This document shows positions 35,626 to 44,118 of a stretch of 64,000 nt of DNA, piece after piece. Made by a program: the position numbers and the translations under genes. The notes beneath the pieces were generated by a model. The model saw only the letters and a program-made list of their open reading frames with translations. It was not told the origin of the DNA and made no database searches. Numbering within the stretch: the stretch's first letter is position 1; each line of letters starts with the position of its first letter. The stretch spans positions 62,001 through 126,000 of the forward strand of contig JAAYNI010000044.1 of assembly GCA_012520995.1 (NCBI GenBank), given 5' to 3'. This DNA is from Candidatus Rifleibacteriota bacterium (GTDB lineage: Bacteria > Muiribacteriota > Ozemobacteria > Ozemobacterales > Ozemobacteraceae).

Positions 35626-36084
35626 AGCTGCTCGATAGTTTTCATAACTTTGGGCGAAAGACAGCTCCAAGTTTTCACAATGTTTAGTTATGGCTTCAAT
35701 AGCTCTGGGATCACCTATTTTAGCAAGCGCGTCACCTGCAGCAATTGAAACTTCTGGACGTTCATCATCCAAAGCGCCTATCAGAGCCTCGACAACTGCG
35801 GTGCCCCTTTTATTTGAAAGTTGCGTGCAAGCCAAACGTCTAACACGCCAATCAGGACTTTTAATGCTTTTTATATATCTCCAAGTTGAATCTGGAGTTC
35901 CAAGAGACGCCACGCTTCTGGTAGGTTGAATAGCCTCAGTAGCAACAGCTTGAGAAATAGTCTTTCGCACAGGCTTTTTCTCTGTGCTGCCTTTTTCAAA
36001 ACGATTAAGAAGCTTCTCGAAAATAAACCAACCCATGAAATATATTAAGGTAAAAACCATGATTTTAATTTCCAGATGCAACAT
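35623..36084 (-). CDS. Membrane-anchored HEAT-repeat protein
   Basis: The 153-residue product has an N-terminal membrane segment (MVFTLIYFMGWFIFEKLL). A basic linker and two to three HEAT-like repeats follow (about 85-145, SPDWRVRRLACTQLSNKRG and RPEVSIAAGDALAKIGDPRA). HEAT repeats act as protein-interaction scaffolds. GGAGG lies 8 nt before the ATG at 36084. The PP2C-like gene lies 115 nt downstream, separated by repeats, so joint transcription is uncertain. Confidence 0.75.
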   Translation of the reverse strand: MLHLEIKIMVFTLIYFMGWFIFEKLLNRFEKGSTEKKPVRKTISQAVATEAIQPTRSVASLGTPDSTWRYIKSIKSPDWRVRRLACTQLSNKRGTAVVEALIGALDDERPEVSIAAGDALAKIGDPRAIEAITKHCENLELSFAQSYENYRAA

Positions 36085-36192
36085 CTGTCAGCCTCCGTAT
36101 TATCTCTTTTTTTCTATATTATCTTTATCGGTATAATCTCAGAAAATTCTTAATTTTATTCCCTACCCCTTTTAATGGCTGAAAATATGGGG

Positions 36193-36198
36193 TATACT
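36193..36198 (+). promoter_or_regulatory. Candidate -10 element
   Basis: TATACT lies 33 nt before the ATG at 36231. A weak TTTAAT at 36170-36175 gives a 17-nt spacer as -35. An AAGGAG ribosome binding site follows. Confidence 0.35.
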
Positions 36199-36230
36199 TC
36201 CTACAAACAAATTCCAAGGAGAGCAAGCCA

Positions 36231-37607
36231 ATGTATTGTTTCAAGTGCGGACAAGAACTGCCTGATAACACAACTGTGTGCCCTGAATGCGATTCGCCGC
36301 AAGTTAAAACCAGAAATAGAAAGAGACGAATGATTCTAGGCATTTTGTTGTTTTTAGCCGGCGGCTTAACCCTTTGGATCGTAACCGCTCTGTTTTCTGG
36401 TTTTTTCTCAAAAGACCCCTCTTGGAAAGAATCTCCTCTTAGAGACAAAACTCAAACTCAGATAGCTGAACAAAAAACTCAAAAAACAACTCCAGAACTC
36501 CCTGACAAACAGCCTAAAGAAAGCATTCAATTTTCCTCCGACAAAAATCTGAAGCCTTCTGCTGACAGTCTTTCTCAACAGCAAAGTGCACAAACATCAG
36601 CAAAATACTCTGTGCCTGAAAAGCCTGAAACAAAAGAACCTGAAATAGCGAAAGCTTCAGATGTTTCCACTGCACAAACTGCAACTAAGCCAAAGACCGA
36701 GGCTCCTGCCGAAGTAACCTTCGGCTACACACCATTCGATACTCAAACCGCTGACAAATACAAAATCTCGTATCAAGGACAAGTAGTAGTAGAGGGCGGC
36801 GACAACACAGATATGCACGTATCCTTAAGCAATGCAGGAGATGAGCTTATATTCGTTTCCAAGAGAGACGGCGCTAATTTTCAATGCTACATAAAAAACC
36901 CGCCTATAACAGGCAAAGCAAAACTTGAGTTCAAGTGGCTCGGCAATGTCTGGACACCCGATTTGACGCCTGATGGAAACATGATTATCTTCTCAAGCGA
37001 CAGTGCAAAGCCAGAGCACATATTCCTGTATGACAGAAAGTCAAAATACAGCATACAGCTTACAAAGGGCACAAGCAAAAACATGATGTGTAACCTTTCG
37101 CCTGATGGACAACAAATTGCATTTGTATCAAACAGACAGGGCAAAAATGCGATTATGACAATGGATTTGACTGGCGGAAACCTCAAGGCTCTCACAGACG
37201 GAAAAAAATATGACGACAGAGAACCTCGCTGGACTCCAGATGGAAAATCTATAATTTTTTCCAGAATAATAAAACCTATGGAACAATCAAATATAATGAT
37301 AGTTCCAGCAACAGGCGGAGAACCTAAACCTCTAGTCGAAAACGGCAAGAGAAATTGGATGCCCGACCTTTCTCCCGATGGCAACACATTGGCTTTCACA
37401 ACATCACAAAGCAAGGGCGGAAGCAACAACACTATCATTTTGAAAGACCTAACGACAGGCAAAGAAACCCCTTTAAAAATGCCCGGAGTTTATGAAGCTA
37501 TCAGACCAATTTGGAACAAAGACTTATCAGGCTTTGCTTTCCACAGCATTTCTTCCAAAACCAAACGCACTCTTCATATGGCTAATATACATAAAGAAAA
37601 GATCTAG
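36231..37607 (+). CDS. Zinc ribbon, membrane helix and TolB-like propeller protein
   Basis: The 458-residue product begins with a CxxC-CxxC zinc ribbon (CFKC at 3-6, CPEC at 21-24). One membrane helix follows (about 34-60) and then a long low-complexity linker. The C-terminal part, residues 180-450, has TolB/PD40-type WD-like blades (DLTPDGNMIIFSSDSAKPEH, NLSPDGQQIAFVSNRQG, RWTPDGKSIIFSR). The ribbon should be cytoplasmic and the propeller periplasmic. Its role is unknown; it may sense or bind a surface partner. The stop TAG is the first codon of an E module. Confidence 0.82.
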   Translation: MYCFKCGQELPDNTTVCPECDSPQVKTRNRKRRMILGILLFLAGGLTLWIVTALFSGFFSKDPSWKESPLRDKTQTQIAEQKTQKTTPELPDKQPKESIQFSSDKNLKPSADSLSQQQSAQTSAKYSVPEKPETKEPEIAKASDVSTAQTATKPKTEAPAEVTFGYTPFDTQTADKYKISYQGQVVVEGGDNTDMHVSLSNAGDELIFVSKRDGANFQCYIKNPPITGKAKLEFKWLGNVWTPDLTPDGNMIIFSSDSAKPEHIFLYDRKSKYSIQLTKGTSKNMMCNLSPDGQQIAFVSNRQGKNAIMTMDLTGGNLKALTDGKKYDDREPRWTPDGKSIIFSRIIKPMEQSNIMIVPATGGEPKPLVENGKRNWMPDLSPDGNTLAFTTSQSKGGSNNTIILKDLTTGKETPLKMPGVYEAIRPIWNKDLSGFAFHSISSKTKRTLHMANIHKEKI

Positions 37608-37911
37608 TGCTGCTTTTTCACTAAAAGTTACCTATTTTGATACTATTCAACTCAGCAATGTCTTCATGGTTAATTGATGCAGCAGACGCACTAGAGGGAG
37701 TAGGGCGTAGGGGGTAGTGAAATACCTTTCAACTCAGCATTACAGCCGACAATTGCTTTAAGATGCTGATAAACAGATGAAGCTCTGACGTAAAAAACTA
37801 ATAATACTTAGATGGCATATCAATCAGAGAAAATATTGCAAATTGTCCTTTCTACCCACTATTTACTACCCACAACCCACTGCTTGTTACAGTCTGTGTA
37901 ATCTGTGGATA
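37605..37911. repeat. Mosaic repeat E-B-F-tail-D-C
   Basis: The 405-bp gap 37608-38012 is nearly filled by modules: E (37605-37694), B (37695-37717), F (37718-37780) with its tail TACTTAGATGGCATA near 37805-37819. D-like CTACCCACTATTTACTACCC is at 37851-37882, and C at 37892-37911. This is the longest intact module run in the window. A promoter follows. Confidence 0.8.
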
Positions 37912-37943
37912 GAAAAAAAATATTATTTTTTTCTTGTCAGCCA

Positions 37944-37972
37944 TTGCGTGTTGCCAAATATGTACGTATAAT
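37944..37972 (+). promoter_or_regulatory. Sigma-70-type promoter of the subtilase
   Basis: TTGCGT at 37944-37949, 17 nt, and TATAAT at 37967-37972 lie 40 nt before the ATG at 38013. AAGGAG precedes the start. Confidence 0.7.
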
Positions 37973-38012
37973 TAAACACTAAGCAAAAAATTTTATAAGG
38001 AGACAATAAGAC

Positions 38013-39533
38013 ATGCTTAAAAAGATCTTTTGTGTTGTGATTCTTAGCGTTCTTTGTACGACCTCGATTTTTGCAGCAGATTCCCGCTATATAGTCAGGT
38101 TCAAATCTGCACCACTTAAAGCCACAAATCCTTCACACGCTGACGTTGTTCATTATCTGCAGAGCAATCTCAAGAGCAACATGGCCGCCCTAAAAACTAG
38201 GAGCAACTCTTTTAAGAATGCCAACCCTCTCTGGGTTGCCAACGCTTTTGCATTTACGGGCACAGCCAAAGATATTGCTGAACTCAAGAAAAACCCCATG
38301 GTTGCTGAAGTTTTCGAATCTAAATATGAAATCTTCATGAAAATCCCCAAAAAGAATACTGTACGCGATAACCTTTCAGTAGTTCAGTGGGGCGTAAAGA
38401 AAGTCAATGCTCCTGATGTATGGCAAGAGCACAAAATCGATGGTGCAGGTGTTGTAGTCGGCGTTTTAGACACAGGAATCAATCCCGATCACCCCGCACT
38501 CAAAGGCAAAATCCTTGCATTCAAAGATTTCACAGGCGATAAATCTGAAAAACCCATAGACACTCAGGGTCACGGTTCTCACGTTTCTGGCTCTATAGTT
38601 GGCAGCAGCGGCGTAGGCGTAGCTCCCGGTGCGAAATTGATCGTAGCCAGAGTTTTCGACAACAAAGGCGGAACCACCACTGAAACTCTCCTTAATGCTA
38701 TGCAGTGGATGCTCGATCCTGATGGAGTTCCAGAAACCAATGATGCTCCCAGAGTGGTTAACAACTCTTGGGGTTCCAGCAGCTCAACAAATAAAACCTT
38801 CTGGGTTTCAGTTGAAAACTGGGTTCAAGCAGGAATTCTTCCCGCTTTTGCAGCCGGCAATGACGGTTACTGGGGCGGAAAAGTCGGCACACCCGCAGCT
38901 TTCCCCCACTCATGGGCAGTAGCGGCTACAGCCTCTAATGATACCCTTGCAGCTTTCAGCAGCACAGGTCCTGTTTTCTGGGATGGCAAAGAGCTTATCA
39001 AACCTGACATTGCAGCGCCTGGCAAAGATATTATCTCTTGCTCTCACAAAGACGGCAGCCTCGTATCCATGAGCGGAACCTCCATGGCGTGTCCTCACGC
39101 AGCAGGCGTTGCAGCTCTGCTGTTCCAAGCAGATCCCTCCCTTACTCCTGAAGACGTAATGAAGATTCTCGCCAGCACAGCTTTGGATCTCGGAGATTCC
39201 GGAAAAGACAACAAATTTGGCTTCGGTCTCATGGATTCGGCAAAAGCAGTAAAAGCTGTTTTGGCTAAAACAAGACTTATCAACTCTTATCGCCATTATG
39301 AAGAAACTCTTGCAAAAGAAAAAGCTTTAACAGGCGTACAGACTAGATCCATGCTTGCTGCTCCTTTGGCGACCTACATCATAGAAGCATCAGCTGAACT
39401 TTCCGACAAAGAATTTGAAGCTTTGTCAGATGAAGTCCTCAAAAATTGCGGAACTTCCGCTAAGAAAGTTCTGAAAGATGCTGAAGATCTCAGAACTGCC
39501 AGAAAACTTCATACAGCTGAAATAGCCGACTAA
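38013..39533 (+). CDS. Secreted subtilisin-like serine protease (S8)
   Basis: The 506-residue product has a signal peptide (to about Ala22) and an inhibitor I9-type propeptide (about 25-110, RYIVRFKSAPLKA). The S8 catalytic domain carries Asp153 (VLDTGINPDHP), His187 (QGHGSHVSG), oxyanion Asn283 (AAGNDG) and Ser357 (MSGTSMACPH). All triad residues are present. The C-terminal tail of about 90 residues is charged and not a typical sorting signal. It is a single transcription unit with its own promoter and a following hairpin. It probably degrades proteins outside the cell or matures a surface protein. Confidence 0.95.
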   Translation: MLKKIFCVVILSVLCTTSIFAADSRYIVRFKSAPLKATNPSHADVVHYLQSNLKSNMAALKTRSNSFKNANPLWVANAFAFTGTAKDIAELKKNPMVAEVFESKYEIFMKIPKKNTVRDNLSVVQWGVKKVNAPDVWQEHKIDGAGVVVGVLDTGINPDHPALKGKILAFKDFTGDKSEKPIDTQGHGSHVSGSIVGSSGVGVAPGAKLIVARVFDNKGGTTTETLLNAMQWMLDPDGVPETNDAPRVVNNSWGSSSSTNKTFWVSVENWVQAGILPAFAAGNDGYWGGKVGTPAAFPHSWAVAATASNDTLAAFSSTGPVFWDGKELIKPDIAAPGKDIISCSHKDGSLVSMSGTSMACPHAAGVAALLFQADPSLTPEDVMKILASTALDLGDSGKDNKFGFGLMDSAKAVKAVLAKTRLINSYRHYEETLAKEKALTGVQTRSMLAAPLATYIIEASAELSDKEFEALSDEVLKNCGTSAKKVLKDAEDLRTARKLHTAEIAD

Positions 39534-39598
39534 AAAAACGACTTTTAATAAAAACTCTTCCTAGGCTGGCTAATTAGAATACAGCCATAAAAAAACTC

Positions 39599-39637
39599 AG
39601 CCGCCGCAAATCATACAATCTGCGGCGGCTTCTTTTA
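39599..39637. terminator. Strong bidirectional terminator
   Basis: AGCCGCCGCA (39599-39608) pairs perfectly with TGCGGCGGCT (39621-39630). TCTTTT follows on the plus strand and GAGTTTTTTT on the minus strand. It serves the subtilase gene and the converging small gene. Confidence 0.88.
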
Positions 39638-39673
39638 TTCTCTAAAGTTTACCAGTAACTTTTTAAAATAAGC

Positions 39674-39802
39674 TCAGGAAAACTTTCCGTTCTTGCATCT
39701 CAAAGTTCTTAGATAAAGGCTTTCGAAATCACTTCTGTCAAAAGCGAAATCATAAGTCTGTTTCATGCAGAAAAATCTGTCAGGGCAATCTTTACATGTC
39801 AT
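39674..39802 (-). CDS. Small Cys-rich protein, 42 residues
   Basis: ATG at 39802 begins a 42-codon frame with four Cys: MTCKDCPDRFFC, then a single Cys near residue 36 (LRCKNG). The arrangement suggests a small metal-binding knuckle. GGAGG lies 10 nt before ATG, and the frame ends 37 nt before a strong terminator, both arguing for a real gene. It is separated from the waaA stop by 160 bp of repeats. No family is recognised. Confidence 0.6.
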   Translation of the reverse strand: MTCKDCPDRFFCMKQTYDFAFDRSDFESLYLRTLRCKNGKFS

Positions 39803-39837
39803 TGTTTCAAGCCTCCAATTTTTATCTATCTTCTAGC

Positions 39838-39946
39838 GCTGTTTTTGCTCATAAGCTCTGATTAAGGACAGATGCTGATGATCGATGCAAGGGGGGGGAA
39901 AGCTAAACCAATTTAACTCGCCACTCGCCACCCGCCACTCACCACT
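39838..39946. repeat. Mosaic repeat G and A(inverted)
   Basis: G at 39838-39874 (TTTTTGCTCATAAGCTCTGA) matches the inverse of 27240-27270. Module A, reverse, is at 39918-39946 (CGCCACTCGCCACCCGCCAC). A run of G (39890-39898) lies between them. Confidence 0.7.
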
Positions 39947-39962
39947 AAAATATATATCGGCA

Positions 39963-41273
39963 TCAAGAAGCAAAATATGAAACAATTAAATTCGTAGTCC
40001 TTTTCAAGGCACCTGAATTATTTTGCAAAACTTCAAAAGCTGCTTTGGAATAAGATAGAGCTAAGTCAGGGGATTGCAGGAATTCTGAAAGAGCTGACTC
40101 AAAGCTCTCTGCATCTTTAACAATCTTTACCGCTTTCTTTTCTTGCAACTCCTCAGTCACATCAGCAAAGTTGCGAAAATAATTTCCACTTATCAGAGGA
40201 ACATGAGCGTTGATAATCTCCAAAGGATTATGCCCGCCCACACTTTTATCTAATGTGCCTCCGATAAAAGCTACTGTTGCCAATGAGTAGAGAGAACTCA
40301 ACTCGCCCATTGTGTTGAGTATAATAGCCTCTGGAAGAAGTCTATTACGCAATTCTGTCTTTAAAATACAATTAACAGATGCCTCGGAAAATCTCTTTTG
40401 CCACAAATCAGCATTCTTAATGTTTCTGGGAGCAATTAAAAGCCTGTTTCCATTTCTTACAGCTTTAAGCATCGAGGGGAAAAGCTCTTCAAACTCTGAG
40501 GGATGTAAAGAGCCAAAAACAACTACACTTCTATCTTTAAAAGCTTTCTTAACGTTTTCTATATCAGCTTTTAAAAAAGAAGGTAGCAGATCTGCTTTGA
40601 TATTACCAGTGACTTCAACCAGTTGAGGATCTACGCCTATTTTAACAAGCTTCTTTTTGTCGCCAGGAGTTTGAACAAAAAAATTTGCAAAAGAAGTAAA
40701 AATCAATTCTCCCAATGACTTTTGCATAGAATAAAAACAGCAAATTTTATCACTAATACGGCCATTGATCAAAAACAGGGGCAGCTTGCGTTTTTTGCAT
40801 TGCCAAGAAAACTCTGGCCAAAAATCTGTTTCCGAGATAAAAACCGCATCAGGTTTAATACGGTTGAATGCTTTTGTCATACTGAAGTGAGCATCTAATG
40901 GGAAGTATGTGCAAATATCTGCCTTATTTTTGTTATTAGCAGTTTTTAAAACATCGGGATGAGTAGTAGTAAAAACAAAAGAAGCTTCAGGAAATAGTTT
41001 TTTTAGTTCTTCTATTAAAGCAAAAGCAACAGAGGACTCTCCCATAGAAACACCATGAACCCAGAAAACTTTATTATTCGGGTCTGTAGGAGGCAATAAA
41101 CCCAAATAATCAATAAGTCCCTCTTGCAAACGCCTTGAAAAATGTTTCAAGAAAGGATATAACGCAATAACTGGTGATAAAAGAAACATGTAAAGAGCTC
41201 TATAGCTAACTAAAGTTGCCTTTGCACTAAAACTGAGTTCCTTGTCCTGTTTAAAGACCATATTGCGGAACAC
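39963..41273 (-). CDS. waaA: 3-deoxy-D-manno-octulosonic acid (Kdo) transferase
   Basis: The 436-residue product has an N-terminal membrane segment and a GT-B fold. Family motifs are VHGVSMGESSVA (near 73-84), FISETDFWPEF (near 144) and GGHNPLEII (near 372), all typical of WaaA/KdtA. It adds Kdo to lipid IVA with CMP-Kdo at the inner membrane. The start overlaps the lpxL-like gene by 23 nt; Met5 is an alternative. It is the last gene of the lipid A run. Confidence 0.94.
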   Translation of the reverse strand: MFRNMVFKQDKELSFSAKATLVSYRALYMFLLSPVIALYPFLKHFSRRLQEGLIDYLGLLPPTDPNNKVFWVHGVSMGESSVAFALIEELKKLFPEASFVFTTTHPDVLKTANNKNKADICTYFPLDAHFSMTKAFNRIKPDAVFISETDFWPEFSWQCKKRKLPLFLINGRISDKICCFYSMQKSLGELIFTSFANFFVQTPGDKKKLVKIGVDPQLVEVTGNIKADLLPSFLKADIENVKKAFKDRSVVVFGSLHPSEFEELFPSMLKAVRNGNRLLIAPRNIKNADLWQKRFSEASVNCILKTELRNRLLPEAIILNTMGELSSLYSLATVAFIGGTLDKSVGGHNPLEIINAHVPLISGNYFRNFADVTEELQEKKAVKIVKDAESFESALSEFLQSPDLALSYSKAAFEVLQNNSGALKRTTNLIVSYFAS

Positions 41274-42213
41274 CTTCTGTCATTTGCCCTCTCTCTTGCC
41301 TATATTTGGCTATTTTAGCTTCATGACGCGGCTTAAATCTGTCATAGAACCATAAATAATTATCAGGATATTCCAGTATTATGCGTTCCATTTTTTGAGC
41401 CATAATCTGAGTCACTTTTATAACAGCCTCTTGATGGGAAAGACCTTCTAGATCTTCATAATCCAGTTTAAATATTTTTCCTTCGTAGGTAAATGTTCCT
41501 GGTTTCCTCAAAGAATAAATCAAATATATAGGAACTTTTGCTTTTATACTCCAATTAGCAGGCCCCGGAGGGACACTCACCCAATGCCCTAGAAAATCCA
41601 TATAGACACCAGCGTCAGAGCCATCCTGGTCAGCAATCATTGCTAGAAATCCGCCCTTTAGCAAAGCTCTATAAGCACCTGCAAGACCTCTGTCTCTGTC
41701 ATGCAAACGTATTTTTGTAAAACTTCTAAAATATTCTATCAGTTCTCCGATGAGATCTTCCTTCTGAGCCATATAAAAAGAGTTAAGAGGATAGCCGCCG
41801 TGAGCCAGAAAGGCACCTAAAAGCTCCCAATTGCCAATATGAGGCAAAACAAAAATAAGCCCCTTGCCATTGTTGACATGTTCGTCAAGAATCTCCTTCA
41901 ATCCCTCAATAGAAAATTTACTTTTGAAGTCATTGAAGCTATAGGCAGGGATTCTAAGAAAATCAAAAAACACATAAGCAAAATGTATGAAGGTTCTCTT
42001 AACTATTAAATCTACAGGCATTGGCGGTTTTTGACGCATTCTGAAATATATTCTGTCTATTTCCCGCTTAAGGCGAAGCCGCTCTTTTACCCAAAAAAGC
42101 CACAACAACAGCCCAAAAGACTCTGCAAGCATCCTGACAAAAGATTCTGGCAATAGAGAAACAATCTTAGAGAGAAGTTTAGCCGTTCTTTTTAACAATC
42201 CGCCTATATCCAT
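41251..42213 (-). CDS. Lipid A late acyltransferase (LpxL/HtrB family)
   Basis: The 320-residue product belongs to the LpxL/LpxM/HtrB family. The catalytic HX4E motif is HIGNWE near residue 120, and it has one N-terminal membrane helix and a basic C-terminus. It adds a secondary acyl chain to lipid A or its precursor. Which position it acts on cannot be told. It follows the divergent lpxB gene by 1 nt and overlaps waaA by 23 nt, so it is translated with them. Confidence 0.9.
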   Translation of the reverse strand: MDIGGLLKRTAKLLSKIVSLLPESFVRMLAESFGLLLWLFWVKERLRLKREIDRIYFRMRQKPPMPVDLIVKRTFIHFAYVFFDFLRIPAYSFNDFKSKFSIEGLKEILDEHVNNGKGLIFVLPHIGNWELLGAFLAHGGYPLNSFYMAQKEDLIGELIEYFRSFTKIRLHDRDRGLAGAYRALLKGGFLAMIADQDGSDAGVYMDFLGHWVSVPPGPANWSIKAKVPIYLIYSLRKPGTFTYEGKIFKLDYEDLEGLSHQEAVIKVTQIMAQKMERIILEYPDNYLWFYDRFKPRHEAKIAKYRQERGQMTEGVPQYGL

Positions 42214-42214
42214 A

Positions 42215-43375
42215 TTAAAGATTCAGCAGAGAAAGAACCATTCTTACGACACTAGCGTTAGCTCCGTCAGGTCCTAAACGCTTTCTGATTCTTTCAAAAG
42301 CTTCAAATTGTTTATTTCGGCTTTCCTTATTGGCTATCAGGTCAATAGCTGTCTCAGAAAGCTTTTTAACTGTAAAATCATCCTGAATAAGCTCAGGCAC
42401 AGCAAGTTCTCCCAATATAAGATTAGGCAAAGCTATATAATTAGGAAGCTTATAAAAGAGATTAGCTTGAATTTCAGTCAAAAAACCGACTTTATAACAA
42501 ACTATCATTGGCACTCCAACAACCGCAGCCTCCAAGGTAGCTGTTCCAGAACTGATAATAACCAAATCAGACAAATTCATTACATTGTATATATTGCCTT
42601 CTGGCAAAGTTATAGGCAATTTACTTTTCTCCAACATAGCTTTTAGCTTTTTCTTAGAAAAGTTAAAAACCTCATCTGTATCTGTTTTTATTACTGGAAC
42701 TGCAAACTGGTAATCAGGAAACTTTTTATGAATTTCCTTTGCTGCTTCAAGCATTGTCGGCAACATTTGAAAAAGTTCGCTGCGACGGGAACCTGGGCAC
42801 AGAGCCACAACAGGCTTACCAGGAACCATATTATAAAACTTAATTGTTTCTTCTTTTGTCATAGAAGGCTTGGCAAGATCCACCATTGGATGTCCGACAA
42901 ACTCAACATCAGCCTTCGCTTCTTTATAAATTTTATATGTGGTTGAAAAAGTAGCCGCAACTTTAGTTATCTTTTCAGCAGCTTCTTTAACTTCCTCGGG
43001 AGACTCAGCAAATTTGCTTGGCGGAAAATAGAATAATGTGGGAATACCCATTTTCTTTGCCATACGAACTATAGCCATATTGAAACCAGGATAGTCTACT
43101 GCTATAAACAGATCAAATCGGCTCTTAGAAAGCAATCTTTTAATTTTCCAAAGATTCATAATGATAGGCAACTGCTTGATAGACTCCATCAAGCCTATGG
43201 CTCCCCAATCTGTGGAATCGGCGATCATATTCACTTTGCGTTTTTTGGTTTCTATACCGCCTATGGCATGAATTTCAAGCTCAGGATATTCCAAAAGCGA
43301 ATCTATGAGACTGGCTGCATAGAAATCGCCTGACGTTTCACCGGAGCTTATTAAAATTCTTTTACCCGTTGTCAT
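42215..43375 (-). CDS. Divergent LpxB paralogue
   Basis: The 386-residue product keeps much of the lipid A disaccharide synthase fold: SGETSGD at 11-17, AVDYPGFN at 92-99, EFVGHPMVDLA, LCPGSRRSELFQMLP and SGTATLEAAVVGVPMIVCYK. The canonical PPQVWAW signature of the other copy reads PPSKFAES at 118-125. It lies between the DUF374 gene (5 nt) and lpxL. A second, canonical lpxB lies 2.5 kb upstream. It may therefore act on another acylated sugar or be a non-catalytic partner. Confidence 0.85.
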   Translation of the reverse strand: MTTGKRILISSGETSGDFYAASLIDSLLEYPELEIHAIGGIETKKRKVNMIADSTDWGAIGLMESIKQLPIIMNLWKIKRLLSKSRFDLFIAVDYPGFNMAIVRMAKKMGIPTLFYFPPSKFAESPEEVKEAAEKITKVAATFSTTYKIYKEAKADVEFVGHPMVDLAKPSMTKEETIKFYNMVPGKPVVALCPGSRRSELFQMLPTMLEAAKEIHKKFPDYQFAVPVIKTDTDEVFNFSKKKLKAMLEKSKLPITLPEGNIYNVMNLSDLVIISSGTATLEAAVVGVPMIVCYKVGFLTEIQANLFYKLPNYIALPNLILGELAVPELIQDDFTVKKLSETAIDLIANKESRNKQFEAFERIRKRLGPDGANASVVRMVLSLLNL

Positions 43376-43380
43376 CGAGA

Positions 43381-44118
43381 TTACCTTCTAAGTTTTTCAG
43401 CAAGCAGAAGATCTGCACGCTCTTTTGCCTTGCTTAACTGCTTTTTAATTAAATCAATTGAAGTTTCAAGTTCTTCTGTTTCAGAAATATAAAACTTGGG
43501 ACCACAGTAATAAACATTCTTTGAGAAAGGAAAAGCTACAAGTGTTTTATCCCAAGAGTTTAGGGAAAAACTGTTGCTGGATGCCATAACGCAAGGAACC
43601 AAGGGCACGCCAGTCTTTTTAGCCAGCATAACAGCACCGGGTTTCGGCTCTCCAACAGGGCCCCGGGGTCCATCAACCGTGATAAGAATAGATTTTCCGC
43701 TTTTCAAAGTCTTAAGCGCGCCAACCAGAGCTGCGACTCCCCCCCTGCTGCTTGAGCCTCTGACCATTCTGCTGTTGCATTCCCTTAAAGTAAATGCGGT
43801 TACCAAATCGCCATCTTTTGAGTTTGAAGCCATAGAAAGGATGTTAGGTCCTCTGAAGCGAGCTGCCATAAGAATTATATCTCTATGCCAAACCGCCAAG
43901 ATTACAGGTTCCGAGAACTTGAGTCTATTAATACCGCCTTCAGCTTCGTTGATGATCTTAAAAGATGAAATCTGTTTGTGAAAAAGCGTGAAAAAGCGCA
44001 AGAGAAGCAATTGAAACTTCAACTTGAATATATAGCGCCTATCCGACCAACGTTCATTTTTCGGGTCAATAAGGTCTGGTATATTGTTTAAACTGCCTAT
44101 CAGCGAATCCCTAATCAT
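43381..44118 (-). CDS. DUF374 lysophospholipid acyltransferase-like protein
   Basis: The 245-residue product has LAVWHRDIILMAARFRG (catalytic His-x4-Asp type), NSKDGDLVTAFTL, GSSSRGGVAAL and VDGPRGPVGEPKPGAVMLAKKTGVPLVP split across motifs of the DUF374 family. Some such proteins have been linked to late acylation of lipid A in other bacteria. Location between msbA and lpxB supports that role. Start 44118 was chosen: it overlaps the msbA stop by 8 nt (ATGATTAG). A longer frame starting at 44181 would overlap msbA by 71 nt. Confidence 0.82.
   Translation of the reverse strand: MIRDSLIGSLNNIPDLIDPKNERWSDRRYIFKLKFQLLLLRFFTLFHKQISSFKIINEAEGGINRLKFSEPVILAVWHRDIILMAARFRGPNILSMASNSKDGDLVTAFTLRECNSRMVRGSSSRGGVAALVGALKTLKSGKSILITVDGPRGPVGEPKPGAVMLAKKTGVPLVPCVMASSNSFSLNSWDKTLVAFPFSKNVYYCGPKFYISETEELETSIDLIKKQLSKAKERADLLLAEKLRR

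Noticed and set aside
36887-37462. 191-codon minus-strand frame inside the TolB-like gene
   Set aside because: Shadow of the propeller coding sequence; hydrophobic mixture without domain pattern.
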